From: Candidatus Termititenax sp.
GTDB lineage: Bacteria; Margulisbacteria; Riflemargulisbacteria; GWF2-35-9; DYQY01
Direction of reading: 5' to 3'
Assembly (NCBI GenBank): GCA_020719045.1
Contig: DYQY01000007.1
Span: 1 to 64,000 of the forward strand
DNA length: 64,000 nucleotides
The notes under the pieces were generated by a model. That model was given only the letters and a program-made list of their open reading frames with translations. It was not told where the DNA came from and ran no database searches. The translations under genes were made by a program, and so were the position numbers. How positions within the stretch are numbered: position 1 is the stretch's first letter; each line of letters begins with the position of its first letter. Shown piece after piece: positions 1-9,780 of this stretch.

Positions 1-74
1 GTCAGCTTTTGGTCAAAATGACAAAAAATTCACTTTATTTTGCAACAGTCCCATTATAGCGTTAAATTATAGTT

Positions 75-269
75 ATGAGTAAAACGATTACTTGTAATCA
101 TCTTGTAGGGTATTACGGTTCAGACGATAGTGCAAGACTAGTTCGTGCTTCAGAAAACAATACCTTTTCAGACTTCGAGGAAGACGGTGCACGGTTCAGA
201 TTCTGCCCTGATTGTGGTCAAAAAATTAAATGGATTGACCCAGAAAGCGATTCACCGGAGGAAGCATGA
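75..269 (+). CDS. small protein with a C-terminal CxxC (FCPDCGQKI) zinc-ribbon-like motif
   Basis: ORF track; FRFCPDCGQKIKW; 4-nt overlap with the next ORF. Confidence 0.5.
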   Translation: MSKTITCNHLVGYYGSDDSARLVRASENNTFSDFEEDGARFRFCPDCGQKIKWIDPESDSPEEA

Positions 270-1120
270 GTACCGCCATCAAAACATGCTCGATTAATTC
301 CAAAAATCAGCTCGTTATTAACAAGAACGTTACTGTTGACGGAACCTGGTCTTTTACGACTGACCATGAACTATGCCTGACACTCGATGCAACCCAAGAC
401 ACTCAGTTTGGAGACAAAATTATCTTATCCGGTCGTTTCAATGACGTATCTCCCAACATCCTTAGTTTTGAGGTGAGTCATTATGAAAATACTTCCAAAA
501 TTGCAACCGATTTACTTGCGCTTCAAGGAGTTTGGGAAGCAGATGAAAACAACAAACTTATCTTTAAAGTAAAAAAGGAATCCGGTCGGCATGATGTTCT
601 TACTTTCACTAATACATGGATTTTGGATGACAAAAATAGAATCATTTACGAATATGAAACAGCCAGTCTTATTTTCAAGAAAAAGGAAACGCAACAACTT
701 ACCTTTAAAGGCACTTGGGATATTACCAAAAACAATCGCTTATATTATGAATTGAGTAATGGTAGTGCATCTGGTTTTGATTTTAAGATAGGCACATCTG
801 TACTGGAAAAAAATCAAATCAAAACGCGCATTATGGTCGGAACGCAGAATAAAGACCTCATTATATCTGGCAAATGGAAAGCCTCCGACGAAGTTGGCCT
901 TACTTTTGAAGTTACTTATGACAAAGGGGAAGTGAAAGGTATTGTATTTGGTAGTGAGTTCCAGATGAGTGATAAGGATAAATTGAGCTTAAAAATCGGG
1001 AATGGCTTTGAGGCAAGACTTACCCAAGAGCTTATTAAGGACGTGGCGGAATTTAGCACCGCAATTCAAACTACTGGAAGCGAGTCACGGGCAACGTGGG
1101 GTGTTAATCTGAAGTTTTGA
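266..1120 (+). CDS. hypothetical protein with internal G-x-W beta-strand repeats
   Basis: Recurring units GTWSFTTDHELCLTL, GVWEADENNKLIFKV, NTWILDDKNRIIYEY, GTWDITKNNRLYYEL, GKWKASDEVGLTFEV. Confidence 0.65.
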   Translation: MSTAIKTCSINSKNQLVINKNVTVDGTWSFTTDHELCLTLDATQDTQFGDKIILSGRFNDVSPNILSFEVSHYENTSKIATDLLALQGVWEADENNKLIFKVKKESGRHDVLTFTNTWILDDKNRIIYEYETASLIFKKKETQQLTFKGTWDITKNNRLYYELSNGSASGFDFKIGTSVLEKNQIKTRIMVGTQNKDLIISGKWKASDEVGLTFEVTYDKGEVKGIVFGSEFQMSDKDKLSLKIGNGFEARLTQELIKDVAEFSTAIQTTGSESRATWGVNLKF

Positions 1121-1140
1121 AGTCACAAGTATGGTTGATG

Positions 1141-1230
1141 GATAAGGTACAACTGAAAACTTATAAAGAGATTAAAAGTCTTTTATCAGAGTATGGATTA
1201 TTTGAATTATTTGCAAAATACAAAACCTAG
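1141..1230 (+). pseudogene. 3' remnant of a paralogue of the 159-aa ORF at 2384-2830
   Basis: Translates to KVQLKTYKEIKSLLSEYGLFELFAKYKT*, nearly identical to ...PLKTYKQIKSLLSEYGLFELFAKYKN* at the end of the downstream ORF. Confidence 0.7.
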
Positions 1231-1257
1231 GAATAATTTAAGTTGATATTTTTATAA

Positions 1258-2157
1258 TTAATCATAATGACTTATTTCAAACAAATTTGTAGATATTGTA
1301 TTTTCTGAAATAAAGTTATAAAAGTTTTCAACACTAAACCAGTTAGTATTAGGTGGAATTTTTGAAGAATAATTAATTTCATATTTGAATTTTTTCCAGT
1401 TTCCAGTTTCTTTATCACTTTTTAACTCATTGCCATATAAACCTCTATTACGTCCAACCCAGAAACGTTCCCCGTTTTTATACTTATTAATTATTTCTGT
1501 GCCACGTAGTTTATCCTCGCTATTTTTACCTTTACCAGAACCGTCATATTTTGATACTAGGCTCTCATAATTATTAATTGCCAGAACTAATGTTTCATAA
1601 AAATAATTGTTTGATAAAATTGGTTTATACGCATTTATAATATCTTCCCAAAAAATTATTTGACAATCTAATGCTATTCCCTCTGAAAAATATTTTTTTG
1701 GAATAAGTCCAATATGATAGATATTATTATCAGGTACATTGATATTTGATTTTATACAATCAATAACTTTTTTTTGACCTAAGATCTGGCTATTAAATTC
1801 AGTAATTTTAGTTGAACTAAACATCTTCGCTTCGACAACAATTAAATAAAGCTCAGGTTCTGTTATTAATATAACGACATCAGGTGTTTCTCCTGTTTTG
1901 ATTGAACTAGAAAAAGCATTTTTATGAAAATCAACAGATTCTTTTATACTAAATTCAGTAATAAGTTGAATATTATTATTATCTGCTTCAGGTTTTATAT
2001 TAATATTTCTAGGGAAATTATTAATAAGATCAAGAAAAAAAGACAAATACTCAAAATTATGATAACAAATAATTCCAGGTAAAATTGTAGCTGTGTAAAA
2101 TTTTTCTTTTCTGTTTATTGGTAAATAATTCAGATAATTATTTGTTAAATTGTTCAA
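1258..2157 (-). CDS. putative PD-(D/E)XK nuclease-fold protein
   Basis: PDVVILITEPELYLIVVEAKMFS matches the D-(x)n-ExK pattern followed by a helical segment with Q (FNSQILGQKK). Confidence 0.5.
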   Translation of the reverse strand: MNNLTNNYLNYLPINRKEKFYTATILPGIICYHNFEYLSFFLDLINNFPRNINIKPEADNNNIQLITEFSIKESVDFHKNAFSSSIKTGETPDVVILITEPELYLIVVEAKMFSSTKITEFNSQILGQKKVIDCIKSNINVPDNNIYHIGLIPKKYFSEGIALDCQIIFWEDIINAYKPILSNNYFYETLVLAINNYESLVSKYDGSGKGKNSEDKLRGTEIINKYKNGERFWVGRNRGLYGNELKSDKETGNWKKFKYEINYSSKIPPNTNWFSVENFYNFISENTISTNLFEISHYD

Positions 2158-2383
2158 CTATATATCCCCATAAATATACTCTCGTTAATAAACATTATAG
2201 ATGAATTATAAATTAGTGCAAATCAATGCAAATGTTGATTTAGTAAATTATAGCTATCAGCGACTGTAGCTGTCGTAGTACTCATGTTATAATTTTAAAA
2301 GTTGTCATACAAGTTGCTTTCCTTAATAAAAAAAGCTACTTTTTCAAATAATGTTAAATTATTACACAAATAGGAGAAAAAAC

Positions 2384-2830
2384 ATGGAAAATATAAATAT
2401 TATTGAAAAAAAACACATCAAATATGGAGATACAAGATTTGAAATATCTCCTAACCAAATCAAATTAATCATAAGAAATTCTAATGATAATCTTATAAAA
2501 AATGGGGAATATAAAATGCCATTTATAAAAGCCTGGCCATCATTTATTAAAGAGAATCATTTTTTTACAGCTTTAAGGGAACATCTTCTTATTGATAATG
2601 GGAAGCAATCAAGTAGCGATTTAATGGCCTATCTTGAGGTCTATAAAGGGAAAAATCATGCTTCATCACACTATGCTCTTATGGAAGAGTTTAAAAGTAA
2701 TTTATGTAAGGATTCTAAAATTGATTTTGCATTAGAAAAGAAAATAGCACCACTTAAAACATATAAACAAATTAAAAGTCTTTTATCAGAGTACGGATTA
2801 TTTGAATTATTTGCAAAATATAAAAATTAG
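2384..2830 (+). CDS. hypothetical protein
   Basis: ORF track; start moved to the ATG at 2384 behind aggag; C-terminus duplicated at 1141-1230. Confidence 0.55.
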   Translation: MENINIIEKKHIKYGDTRFEISPNQIKLIIRNSNDNLIKNGEYKMPFIKAWPSFIKENHFFTALREHLLIDNGKQSSSDLMAYLEVYKGKNHASSHYALMEEFKSNLCKDSKIDFALEKKIAPLKTYKQIKSLLSEYGLFELFAKYKN

Positions 2831-2847
2831 CAATAGTTGTAAATCAA

Positions 2848-3894
2848 ATGATTAACACTTCTATTAATTTAGAATTAGAAAAAGCTATATTGAGTAAAAA
2901 TAAGAATATCGCCAAAGATTTAATTTCTAAAGGTGCGGATGTAAATCAAAAATTACCACCATATGGCAATACAAAGCTACATGATTTTGCCTTTAATAAT
3001 CAATATGATTTAATTAGCTTTATAATAGATTTAGGTTGCGATATAAATCCTCTGAATAATGATCAATGGACACCTTTAGCAATTGCGGCTAGTTATAACA
3101 AATCAGAAAGTGTATCTGTATTATTAAAAGCAAAAGCAGACTCAAATATTCCAAATTTTCAAAAAAGAACTCCATTAATGTGGGCAACTCAATTTGGCCA
3201 CATTGAAATTGTCAAAAAGTTAATAGAAAATGGATCAACTATTGATGTTACAGATACTAATGGGATGAGTCCTCTTCTTGATTCAATAGAATTCAAAAGA
3301 TGGGATATAACTGAGTTATTACTAATTTCAGGCGCAAACCCAAATCTAACGAACAGAATGGATAAGCATAACCCCCTTAGTTTAGCAGAAACCACAGGTA
3401 ATAATCAGATAATTGATATCTTAAAATCCAATGGAGCTTTTTTCCATAGTAAATCCTTCGTCCCGCCCGATACAGTAAGAAAAAAAATTCTAAATGGGAA
3501 CAAAAAAAATATTGAAGAACAAAATACTCTTAAATATAAAAGCATGGAAGAAACAGCATTTAAAGAGAAGTGCTCAACTTGTTCCAAAAAAGAACTTAAC
3601 GAGTTGTTATTAGAAGTTAGTGAAAGTGGCAGTTTGATCATAATAAAAGAAATCTTAGACCATGGTGTAAATATTGAAGTAAAAGATAAAGAGTTGGGAA
3701 GTACCACTTTAATGAATGCAGCATATCATGGACACAAAGATATAGTTGATCTTTTAATAAAGCAAGGAGCTAATCTAAATGCTATCTCAAAGGATGGGAA
3801 TACAGCTCTAACTTGGTCAATTATTGAAGGGCATAGTGATATTGTTGCCATCTTGCTTAAAAATGCAGCAGACTCAGAAATTAAAAATAATTGA
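2848..3894 (+). CDS. ankyrin repeat protein, N-terminal part of a frame-split gene
   Basis: Ankyrin repeats such as TPLMWATQFGHIEIVKKLIENGSTIDVTDTNG and TTLMNAAYHGHKDIVDLLIKQGANLNAISKDG. Confidence 0.8.
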   Translation: MINTSINLELEKAILSKNKNIAKDLISKGADVNQKLPPYGNTKLHDFAFNNQYDLISFIIDLGCDINPLNNDQWTPLAIAASYNKSESVSVLLKAKADSNIPNFQKRTPLMWATQFGHIEIVKKLIENGSTIDVTDTNGMSPLLDSIEFKRWDITELLLISGANPNLTNRMDKHNPLSLAETTGNNQIIDILKSNGAFFHSKSFVPPDTVRKKILNGNKKNIEEQNTLKYKSMEETAFKEKCSTCSKKELNELLLEVSESGSLIIIKEILDHGVNIEVKDKELGSTTLMNAAYHGHKDIVDLLIKQGANLNAISKDGNTALTWSIIEGHSDIVAILLKNAADSEIKNN

Positions 3895-5413
3895 GATGCT
3901 TCTACAAAACGAAACAAGGATAGACAATAAGCTTAAAGATGGCGATTCTATATTAATTCGTGCAGTGAAATCAGGGATTTATGAAATAGTTGATTTAATT
4001 ATAAATAAAAGTCCGGACATAAATTATATAGATAAGAATGGATGGACCGCATTGATGCATTCAAAAAAATTAGATAATAAAGATATTTCAGCTTTGCTAG
4101 AAAAGCAGGGGGCACAATTATCACTAGAACAAATAACTATTTTGGATACCCATCAGAAAAAACTACTATTTTTTAAGGCTATAGAGGAAGGAAACTTATA
4201 TAAACTTTCAGAATTACTTAAAGCAGGTATTAATATAAACGATCAAAACGAAAACACAAAATGGTTTGATAATGCATTAGTTATGGCTACAAAGAATAAC
4301 GACTATAAAACAGTTGAGTTTCTTATAGAAAATCATGCTGATATAAATGTTGGAGATGGGTTAGGAAGAACAGGTCTAACCCATGCCTCAATTAATGGGT
4401 ATGTTGAAATCGCTAAGTATCTTATATTAAATGGAGCGAATATTAACAATAGAGATGGGCTTTGGGAGAAAGAAGAACTCAATAATACAATTCTTGATCA
4501 CGCCATTACACATCTTCAAATCGAGATTGTACAGTTATTGTTAAAAAATAAAGTAAAAGTAACAAACAAATCGTTCTTTGAGGCAGCAACAAGTTGTAGT
4601 GTTGCAATTTTAAATTCATTAATTGAATACAAAAGTAATGTAAACTTTCAAATGAAAGATGAATCAGGGGATAATTTAATAGGCTGTGCTTTAAAAAATA
4701 TCGGATTTGATAAGATTAAAGAAGAAGATCGTATAGAAACTATAAAACTATTAGTTGAACATGGCATAGATATAAACACTGGCTACGTTGATAATTTTAC
4801 ACCGTTAATTATTGCTTCAAGAGCTGGAGAGTCAAAAACGGTAAGCTTTTTAATAGAAAATGGTGCAAACATTGAAGCTAGCGAAACCCGTTTTGGACAT
4901 AATTCTTTAATTCATGCAGTTTGGCAGAAACATGAAGCTACTGTCAGACTTTTATTAGATAAAGGTGCCAATATTAATGCAGAACCAGGCAAGTTTGGGA
5001 CAACTGCTTTTAATAGAGCTTATATGTCCAAGGATTTAAAAATGATTAGAGTATTGCTCGAATATGGCATTGTTACTACTGCTGCCCACCAAATTTTAAA
5101 TTTGGCCATTGTATTTCCGCCTGTTCCTGGAGCGAAAGAAAATAGTGAGGTAATCCAACTTCTTTTTTCTAATTTAAAAGGTGAACAAAAGGAAATAGCT
5201 TTAATTCAAAAAGAAGCACTTATAATGGCGATAAATAAAGATAATGTAGAAATAGTAAAGGTGCTTATGAATAGTGGTATTAATCCTAATATAATGGGAG
5301 AAAAAGATCTTAAAAGATTTATAAATAAAAATAAATATAGTGAAATAGGAAATATTTTAATAAATTACTCAGGAATACAACCTTATTGTGAACCTAATGA
5401 AACTGGTGGATAA
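3824..5413 (+). CDS. ankyrin repeat protein, C-terminal part of a frame-split gene
   Basis: Ankyrin repeats such as TGLTHASINGYVEIAKYLILNGANINNRDG; the first ~25 codons of the called ORF are out-of-frame overlap with the upstream ORF. Confidence 0.75.
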   Translation: MKGIVILLPSCLKMQQTQKLKIIEMLLQNETRIDNKLKDGDSILIRAVKSGIYEIVDLIINKSPDINYIDKNGWTALMHSKKLDNKDISALLEKQGAQLSLEQITILDTHQKKLLFFKAIEEGNLYKLSELLKAGININDQNENTKWFDNALVMATKNNDYKTVEFLIENHADINVGDGLGRTGLTHASINGYVEIAKYLILNGANINNRDGLWEKEELNNTILDHAITHLQIEIVQLLLKNKVKVTNKSFFEAATSCSVAILNSLIEYKSNVNFQMKDESGDNLIGCALKNIGFDKIKEEDRIETIKLLVEHGIDINTGYVDNFTPLIIASRAGESKTVSFLIENGANIEASETRFGHNSLIHAVWQKHEATVRLLLDKGANINAEPGKFGTTAFNRAYMSKDLKMIRVLLEYGIVTTAAHQILNLAIVFPPVPGAKENSEVIQLLFSNLKGEQKEIALIQKEALIMAINKDNVEIVKVLMNSGINPNIMGEKDLKRFINKNKYSEIGNILINYSGIQPYCEPNETGG

Positions 5414-5420
5414 TTAATTT

Positions 5421-6647
5421 ATGAAGCTACTCCACACCTCCGATTGGCATCTAGGACGCTCACTATATACACGTAACCGACGTGAAGAATTTACACAGTT
5501 TCTAAACTGGTTAGTTGCAAAAGCAAATTCAGAAAATTCAGATGCTATTTTAGTAGCTGGAGATATTTTTGATACAGGGACTCCTCCCACTTGGGCACAG
5601 GAACTTTATTATAAATTTTTATATGATCTTTCAAAAACAAACTGTAAACATGTTGTTATTATTGCTGGCAATCACGATTCGCCAACCTTCATAGAGGCTC
5701 CAAAGTCATTACTAAAAATACTTAATGTACATGTTATTGGCTCTTTAGCTGAATCTCTTGAAGACGAAGTTATTGTTCTAAATGACAAAAATAATACTCC
5801 CTCCTTGATTGTTTGTGCTGTTCCATATTTAAGAGATCGGGATATCCGTACATCAGAAGCCGGTGAAAGTATAGATGATAAAAATCAAAAGATCTTAACC
5901 GGAATCAAAACTCATTACTCAAATATTCTGAAGATTGCCAAACAAAAAAAACAAGAATATAAAATTCCGATTGTTGCTATGGGGCATCTTTTCACGGCTG
6001 GTGGTAAAACCATTGATGATGACGGAGTAAGAGACTTATATATTGGTTCGCTAGCCCATATTAATTCAGATGTATTTGATTCTGAAGTAACATATACAGC
6101 ATTAGGTCATTTGCATGTTCCTCAGGTAGTAATGAAAAAAAATAATATTCGCTACAGCGGCTCTCCAATACCTATGGGATTCGGTGAGTCAAAACAACAA
6201 AAAATAATTTTAAGTGTAGAAATTGATGATAATAGTACCTCTGTTAAAGAAATAAACGTTCCAGTGTTTCAAAATATTATTAGAATTGCTGGAGACTTGG
6301 ATTATATCCTTTCTCATATTGAATTTGCTAAAAAGGAAACTCCGTTTGCTTGGTTAGAAGTAGAATATACGGGGAAAGAAATACCAGGCAATCTTCGAGA
6401 TACGATAGAGTCAGTTGTTGAAAACAGCACTTTGGAAATATTGAGAATAAAAAGTAATCGTGTTTCTGAACGTAGTTTATCAAAACTTGAAGAACAAGAA
6501 ACTCTAGAGGAGTTATTAATATCAGATGTTTTTAATCGTTGTCTTATAGATTACAAAGTACCAGATGAACAAAAAAAGATTTTAACTGAATCATTCGAAG
6601 AAATAATGCTAGAAATTAACGAAGCAGAGGTTATTGATGAAAATTAA
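5421..6647 (+). CDS. sbcD: exonuclease SbcCD subunit D (Mre11-like)
   Basis: MKLLHTSDWHLGRSLY, VAGDIFDTGTP, IAGNHDSP, ALGHLHVPQ phosphoesterase motifs. Confidence 0.93.
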   Translation: MKLLHTSDWHLGRSLYTRNRREEFTQFLNWLVAKANSENSDAILVAGDIFDTGTPPTWAQELYYKFLYDLSKTNCKHVVIIAGNHDSPTFIEAPKSLLKILNVHVIGSLAESLEDEVIVLNDKNNTPSLIVCAVPYLRDRDIRTSEAGESIDDKNQKILTGIKTHYSNILKIAKQKKQEYKIPIVAMGHLFTAGGKTIDDDGVRDLYIGSLAHINSDVFDSEVTYTALGHLHVPQVVMKKNNIRYSGSPIPMGFGESKQQKIILSVEIDDNSTSVKEINVPVFQNIIRIAGDLDYILSHIEFAKKETPFAWLEVEYTGKEIPGNLRDTIESVVENSTLEILRIKSNRVSERSLSKLEEQETLEELLISDVFNRCLIDYKVPDEQKKILTESFEEIMLEINEAEVIDEN

Positions 6648-8559
6648 ACACCTTCGGTTTAAAAACTTAAATTCATTAGTTGGTGAATGGGAAATAGATT
6701 TTTCTTCTCCTGAATATCAAAATGAAGGTATTTTTGCGATTACAGGAAAAACAGGTGCTGGTAAATCTACAATACTTGATGCAATTTGTTTAGCTCTTTA
6801 TGGAGAGACTCCTCGATTAGGAAAAATAACTAAATCAACGAATGAGATTATGTCACGTCGAACTGGAGAATGTTTTTCAGAGGTTGTCTTTGAATCCAGC
6901 AAAGGCCAATTCAAATGTCATTTTAGCCAACGTCGCGCAAAAAACCAATCTGATGGTGAGTTGCAGAGCCAAAGGCATGAAATCTCTGACTTTATTTCAG
7001 GAGAAATTCTTGAGTCGAAGATAAAAGATGTCCAACATGCTGTTATTGCCAGAATCGGTATGGACTTTGACCAATTTACTCGTTCTATTCTTTTGGCACA
7101 AGGAGGGTTTGCGAAATTCTTAACTGCCTCCTCTGATGAAAGAGCTCCTATTTTAGAACAAATAACAGGAACAAAAATTTATAGTACCATTTCTATAAAA
7201 GTACATGAAAGAAATCGAGATGAGTTAACCAAACTAAGTGGGTTGCAATTAGAAACAAACAGCATTCAATTGCTTTCGGAGGAAGAGAAAACACAATTAA
7301 AACTAGATAGACAACAAAAGACGGAAGAGGAAAAAATACTAAAAGAAAAAAGAAATAAAATTGCAGAAGGAATAGCTTGGGTACAAACTATTTTTAGTAT
7401 CGAAAAGGACCTTCAGTTAATTGACCAGGATGAAGAGAAAATTAAAAAAGACTTAGTTGACTTTCAACCAGAGAATAATAAATTAAAAAATGCGTTACAA
7501 GCATCTGAATTAGAAGGTGAATATGCCACCATAACATCTGTTAGAAACAATTTAGAAAAAGATCAAAAACTGTCTAAAGAATATGAAGAAAATTTACCAA
7601 AAATACAAGAAGATAATGTTAAATGTAAAACAGAGCAGGAAGAAATAGAGAAGTATTTCAATAAACTAAAAGTAGATTTCAAAAGTGAACGTAACATAAT
7701 AAAAAATGTTAGAGAATTAGATTTAGTTATAAAAGAAAAGAATTTATCTTTGCAAACTTATCAGAAAGAAATTGAGTCGATTAAAGAAAATTTGGAAGAA
7801 AATAATCGAAAAAAAGATGAAACTAAAACTAGTCTTTCTATTCTCCAATCAGATATAGATAAATTAAAAGATTATTTAAAAGATAACTCAATAGATGAAA
7901 CTTTGAATAAAGAATTTTCTGATATAGAAGGTGCTTCTATCCAATACGTATCCTTATCTAATACTTTAGAAGAAACAAAAAGAGACAACTTTAAATATAA
8001 ACAGCAACAAACAGAAATTGGTGATGAAATTTCTAAACAAACAGCTATTTGTGAAACAGTTAATAGAACAGAAACTGAAATAAAAAATAAGCTCCAACAA
8101 ATAGAAAAAGATATTAAGAAATTATTAGATGGTAAGCTATTGAGAGAATACAGAACAGAACAAACAACTCTTCTAAAGGAGCAGGAATATTTACACCGTA
8201 TTCTCTCACTTGAAGAAGAAAGAAAAAAGTTAGAGGATGATAAACCTTGTCCTTTATGTGGTTCGAATCATCACCCATATGCGAAAGGTAATATTCCAGA
8301 AAAATCAAAAATAGATTTACGCTTAGAGAAATTAGAAACATTGTTTGAAGAAATAGAAAATAAAGAAGAAGAAAAAAGGAACTTAGAAACAAAAATATTA
8401 AATGTTAAAGAAGAACTTAAGACAGAAGAATTAAAGCTATCTGACATAAAATCAAAGAAAGCAACAAATGAGGCAAACCTTGAAAAAACCACTGTTGAGT
8501 TCAACAAAAAACAACAAGAACATAACCAAATTATTTCAAAACTTATATGGTTAAATTGA
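6637..8559 (+). CDS. sbcC: exonuclease SbcCD subunit C, C-terminally truncated
   Basis: Walker A GKTGAGKSTILDAICLALYGETPR; LLAQGGFAKFL; zinc hook CPLCGSNHHP; ends ~95 aa after the hook without the C-terminal ATPase lobe. Confidence 0.85.
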   Translation: MKIKHLRFKNLNSLVGEWEIDFSSPEYQNEGIFAITGKTGAGKSTILDAICLALYGETPRLGKITKSTNEIMSRRTGECFSEVVFESSKGQFKCHFSQRRAKNQSDGELQSQRHEISDFISGEILESKIKDVQHAVIARIGMDFDQFTRSILLAQGGFAKFLTASSDERAPILEQITGTKIYSTISIKVHERNRDELTKLSGLQLETNSIQLLSEEEKTQLKLDRQQKTEEEKILKEKRNKIAEGIAWVQTIFSIEKDLQLIDQDEEKIKKDLVDFQPENNKLKNALQASELEGEYATITSVRNNLEKDQKLSKEYEENLPKIQEDNVKCKTEQEEIEKYFNKLKVDFKSERNIIKNVRELDLVIKEKNLSLQTYQKEIESIKENLEENNRKKDETKTSLSILQSDIDKLKDYLKDNSIDETLNKEFSDIEGASIQYVSLSNTLEETKRDNFKYKQQQTEIGDEISKQTAICETVNRTETEIKNKLQQIEKDIKKLLDGKLLREYRTEQTTLLKEQEYLHRILSLEEERKKLEDDKPCPLCGSNHHPYAKGNIPEKSKIDLRLEKLETLFEEIENKEEEKRNLETKILNVKEELKTEELKLSDIKSKKATNEANLEKTTVEFNKKQQEHNQIISKLIWLN

Positions 8560-8763
8560 AGTCAACTTGAAAAACTTTAATACTCTAAATTTTATTTATA
8601 CTCTTTGTGTGATAGAGTTTTTGCTTAAGGACTAGCGGATTGTATTACAGCTCCACTTAATGAGCATTGCGAATTTAGTGGCTGTCCTCGAAAACAAAGC
8701 TTGAGAATAGGTCGGCGATGAGACCTTATTAAAATAAAACTATTGGTATGTTATAATTCAAAA

Positions 8764-9081
8764 ATGCTTAATAATGAACAATTAGAAGAATTAATCCTTA
8801 AAATCAAACAAATCACCAATCCTGAATATATCTATTTATTTGGTAGTTATTCAACAAATTCACAAAAAAAAGATAGTGATATTGATATAGCTATCATAAA
8901 AAATGATATACCAAACAAAAAAGAGTTTATTATTAATTTAGAAAAAAAAATAATTTCACCAGATTATTCTGTAGATTTATTAGTTTTTTCTGAAAATGAA
9001 TTCCAATCTAAGTTATCACAAGGATGGAGATTATTAAAAGAAATAACAACCAAGGGAAAAATCTATTATGCAAAGCGATAA
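8764..9081 (+). CDS. MNT-family minimal nucleotidyltransferase (antitoxin-like)
   Basis: LFGSYSTNSQKKDSDIDIAII (GSxx...DxD); the track extends upstream to a TTG at 8743. Confidence 0.8.
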   Translation: MLNNEQLEELILKIKQITNPEYIYLFGSYSTNSQKKDSDIDIAIIKNDIPNKKEFIINLEKKIISPDYSVDLLVFSENEFQSKLSQGWRLLKEITTKGKIYYAKR

Positions 9082-9445
9082 TACACCACAATATTGGAAG
9101 AATATTTCTACTCATGACATAGACACTGTTGAACTTTTATTAAGAGACAATGGTCACATAGACATAATTATCTATCACATGCATCAAGCAATTGAAAAAA
9201 TATTAAAAGGTCTAATTATTGCACAAGGTGAAGATATCCTTTTTATCCATGACTTAAAAAGACTTTATGCTATTCTATGTAGTGTTAATCAAAAATTTAT
9301 TGGACTTGAAGAAAAAATAATTAATCTTCAAATTTTTTATAAAGATTTAAGATACCCAATCTCTGATTCACTGGATGATTCAGACTTAGATTCTGCAAAA
9401 GATAGTTATGAATCTATCCTTTCTTTTTTGTTTGAAGATTTATAA
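9068..9445 (+). CDS. HEPN-domain protein, partner of the MNT ORF
   Basis: MHQAIEKILKGLIIAQGEDILFIHDLKRLYAIL...DLRYPISDS pattern; overlaps the MNT ORF by 14 nt. Confidence 0.75.
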   Translation: MQSDNTPQYWKNISTHDIDTVELLLRDNGHIDIIIYHMHQAIEKILKGLIIAQGEDILFIHDLKRLYAILCSVNQKFIGLEEKIINLQIFYKDLRYPISDSLDDSDLDSAKDSYESILSFLFEDL

Positions 9446-9457
9446 AACTAACCCACT

Positions 9458-9501
9458 AAATGAAAAACCCTGTGGCAAGACCACAGAGAATATTTTCATT
9501 T
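9458..9501. terminator. bidirectional stem-loop between convergent TA modules
   Basis: CTGTGG-caaga-CCACAG core flanked by AAATGAAAA...TTTTCATTT. Confidence 0.6.
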
Positions 9502-9780
9502 AAAAGATAACTCCAAAGTCTTCCCTAATGCTCGAGACACTTTTATTAGTGTTGACAATTTAACATCTTCACAATGCTTCTCAATCCTAGAAATAGCTGT
9601 TTTTTTTGTATGAACCTTTTCAGCAAGCTCTTCTTGCGACAAATTAGCCTTTGTTCGCTCTTCTTTTATCATTTCACCAATAACATGAAGTTTAAATTCC
9701 TCATATTCATCTTGATACTTATCAAATACTAAGGGATTAGTATTAATCTTCTCACTTTTGTATTGTTTATAAGTTTTCAT
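9496..9780 (-). CDS. XRE-family HTH antitoxin (HigA-like)
   Basis: HTH region NLSQEELAEKVHTKKTAISRIEKHCEDVKLSTLIKVSRALGKTLE. Confidence 0.85.
   Translation of the reverse strand: MKTYKQYKSEKINTNPLVFDKYQDEYEEFKLHVIGEMIKEERTKANLSQEELAEKVHTKKTAISRIEKHCEDVKLSTLIKVSRALGKTLELSFK

Noticed and set aside
512-697. Minus-strand ORF (61 aa) inside the G-x-W repeat gene
   Set aside because: Fully antisense to a better-supported ORF, no SD or recognisable motif.
3189-3917. Minus-strand ORFs (68, 100, 63 aa) within the ankyrin gene
   Set aside because: Antisense shadows of AT-rich ankyrin coding sequence.
8114-8507. Minus-strand ORFs (92 and 78 aa) in sbcC
   Set aside because: Antisense to the coiled-coil/zinc-hook coding; low-complexity F/S/L-rich translations typical of shadows.
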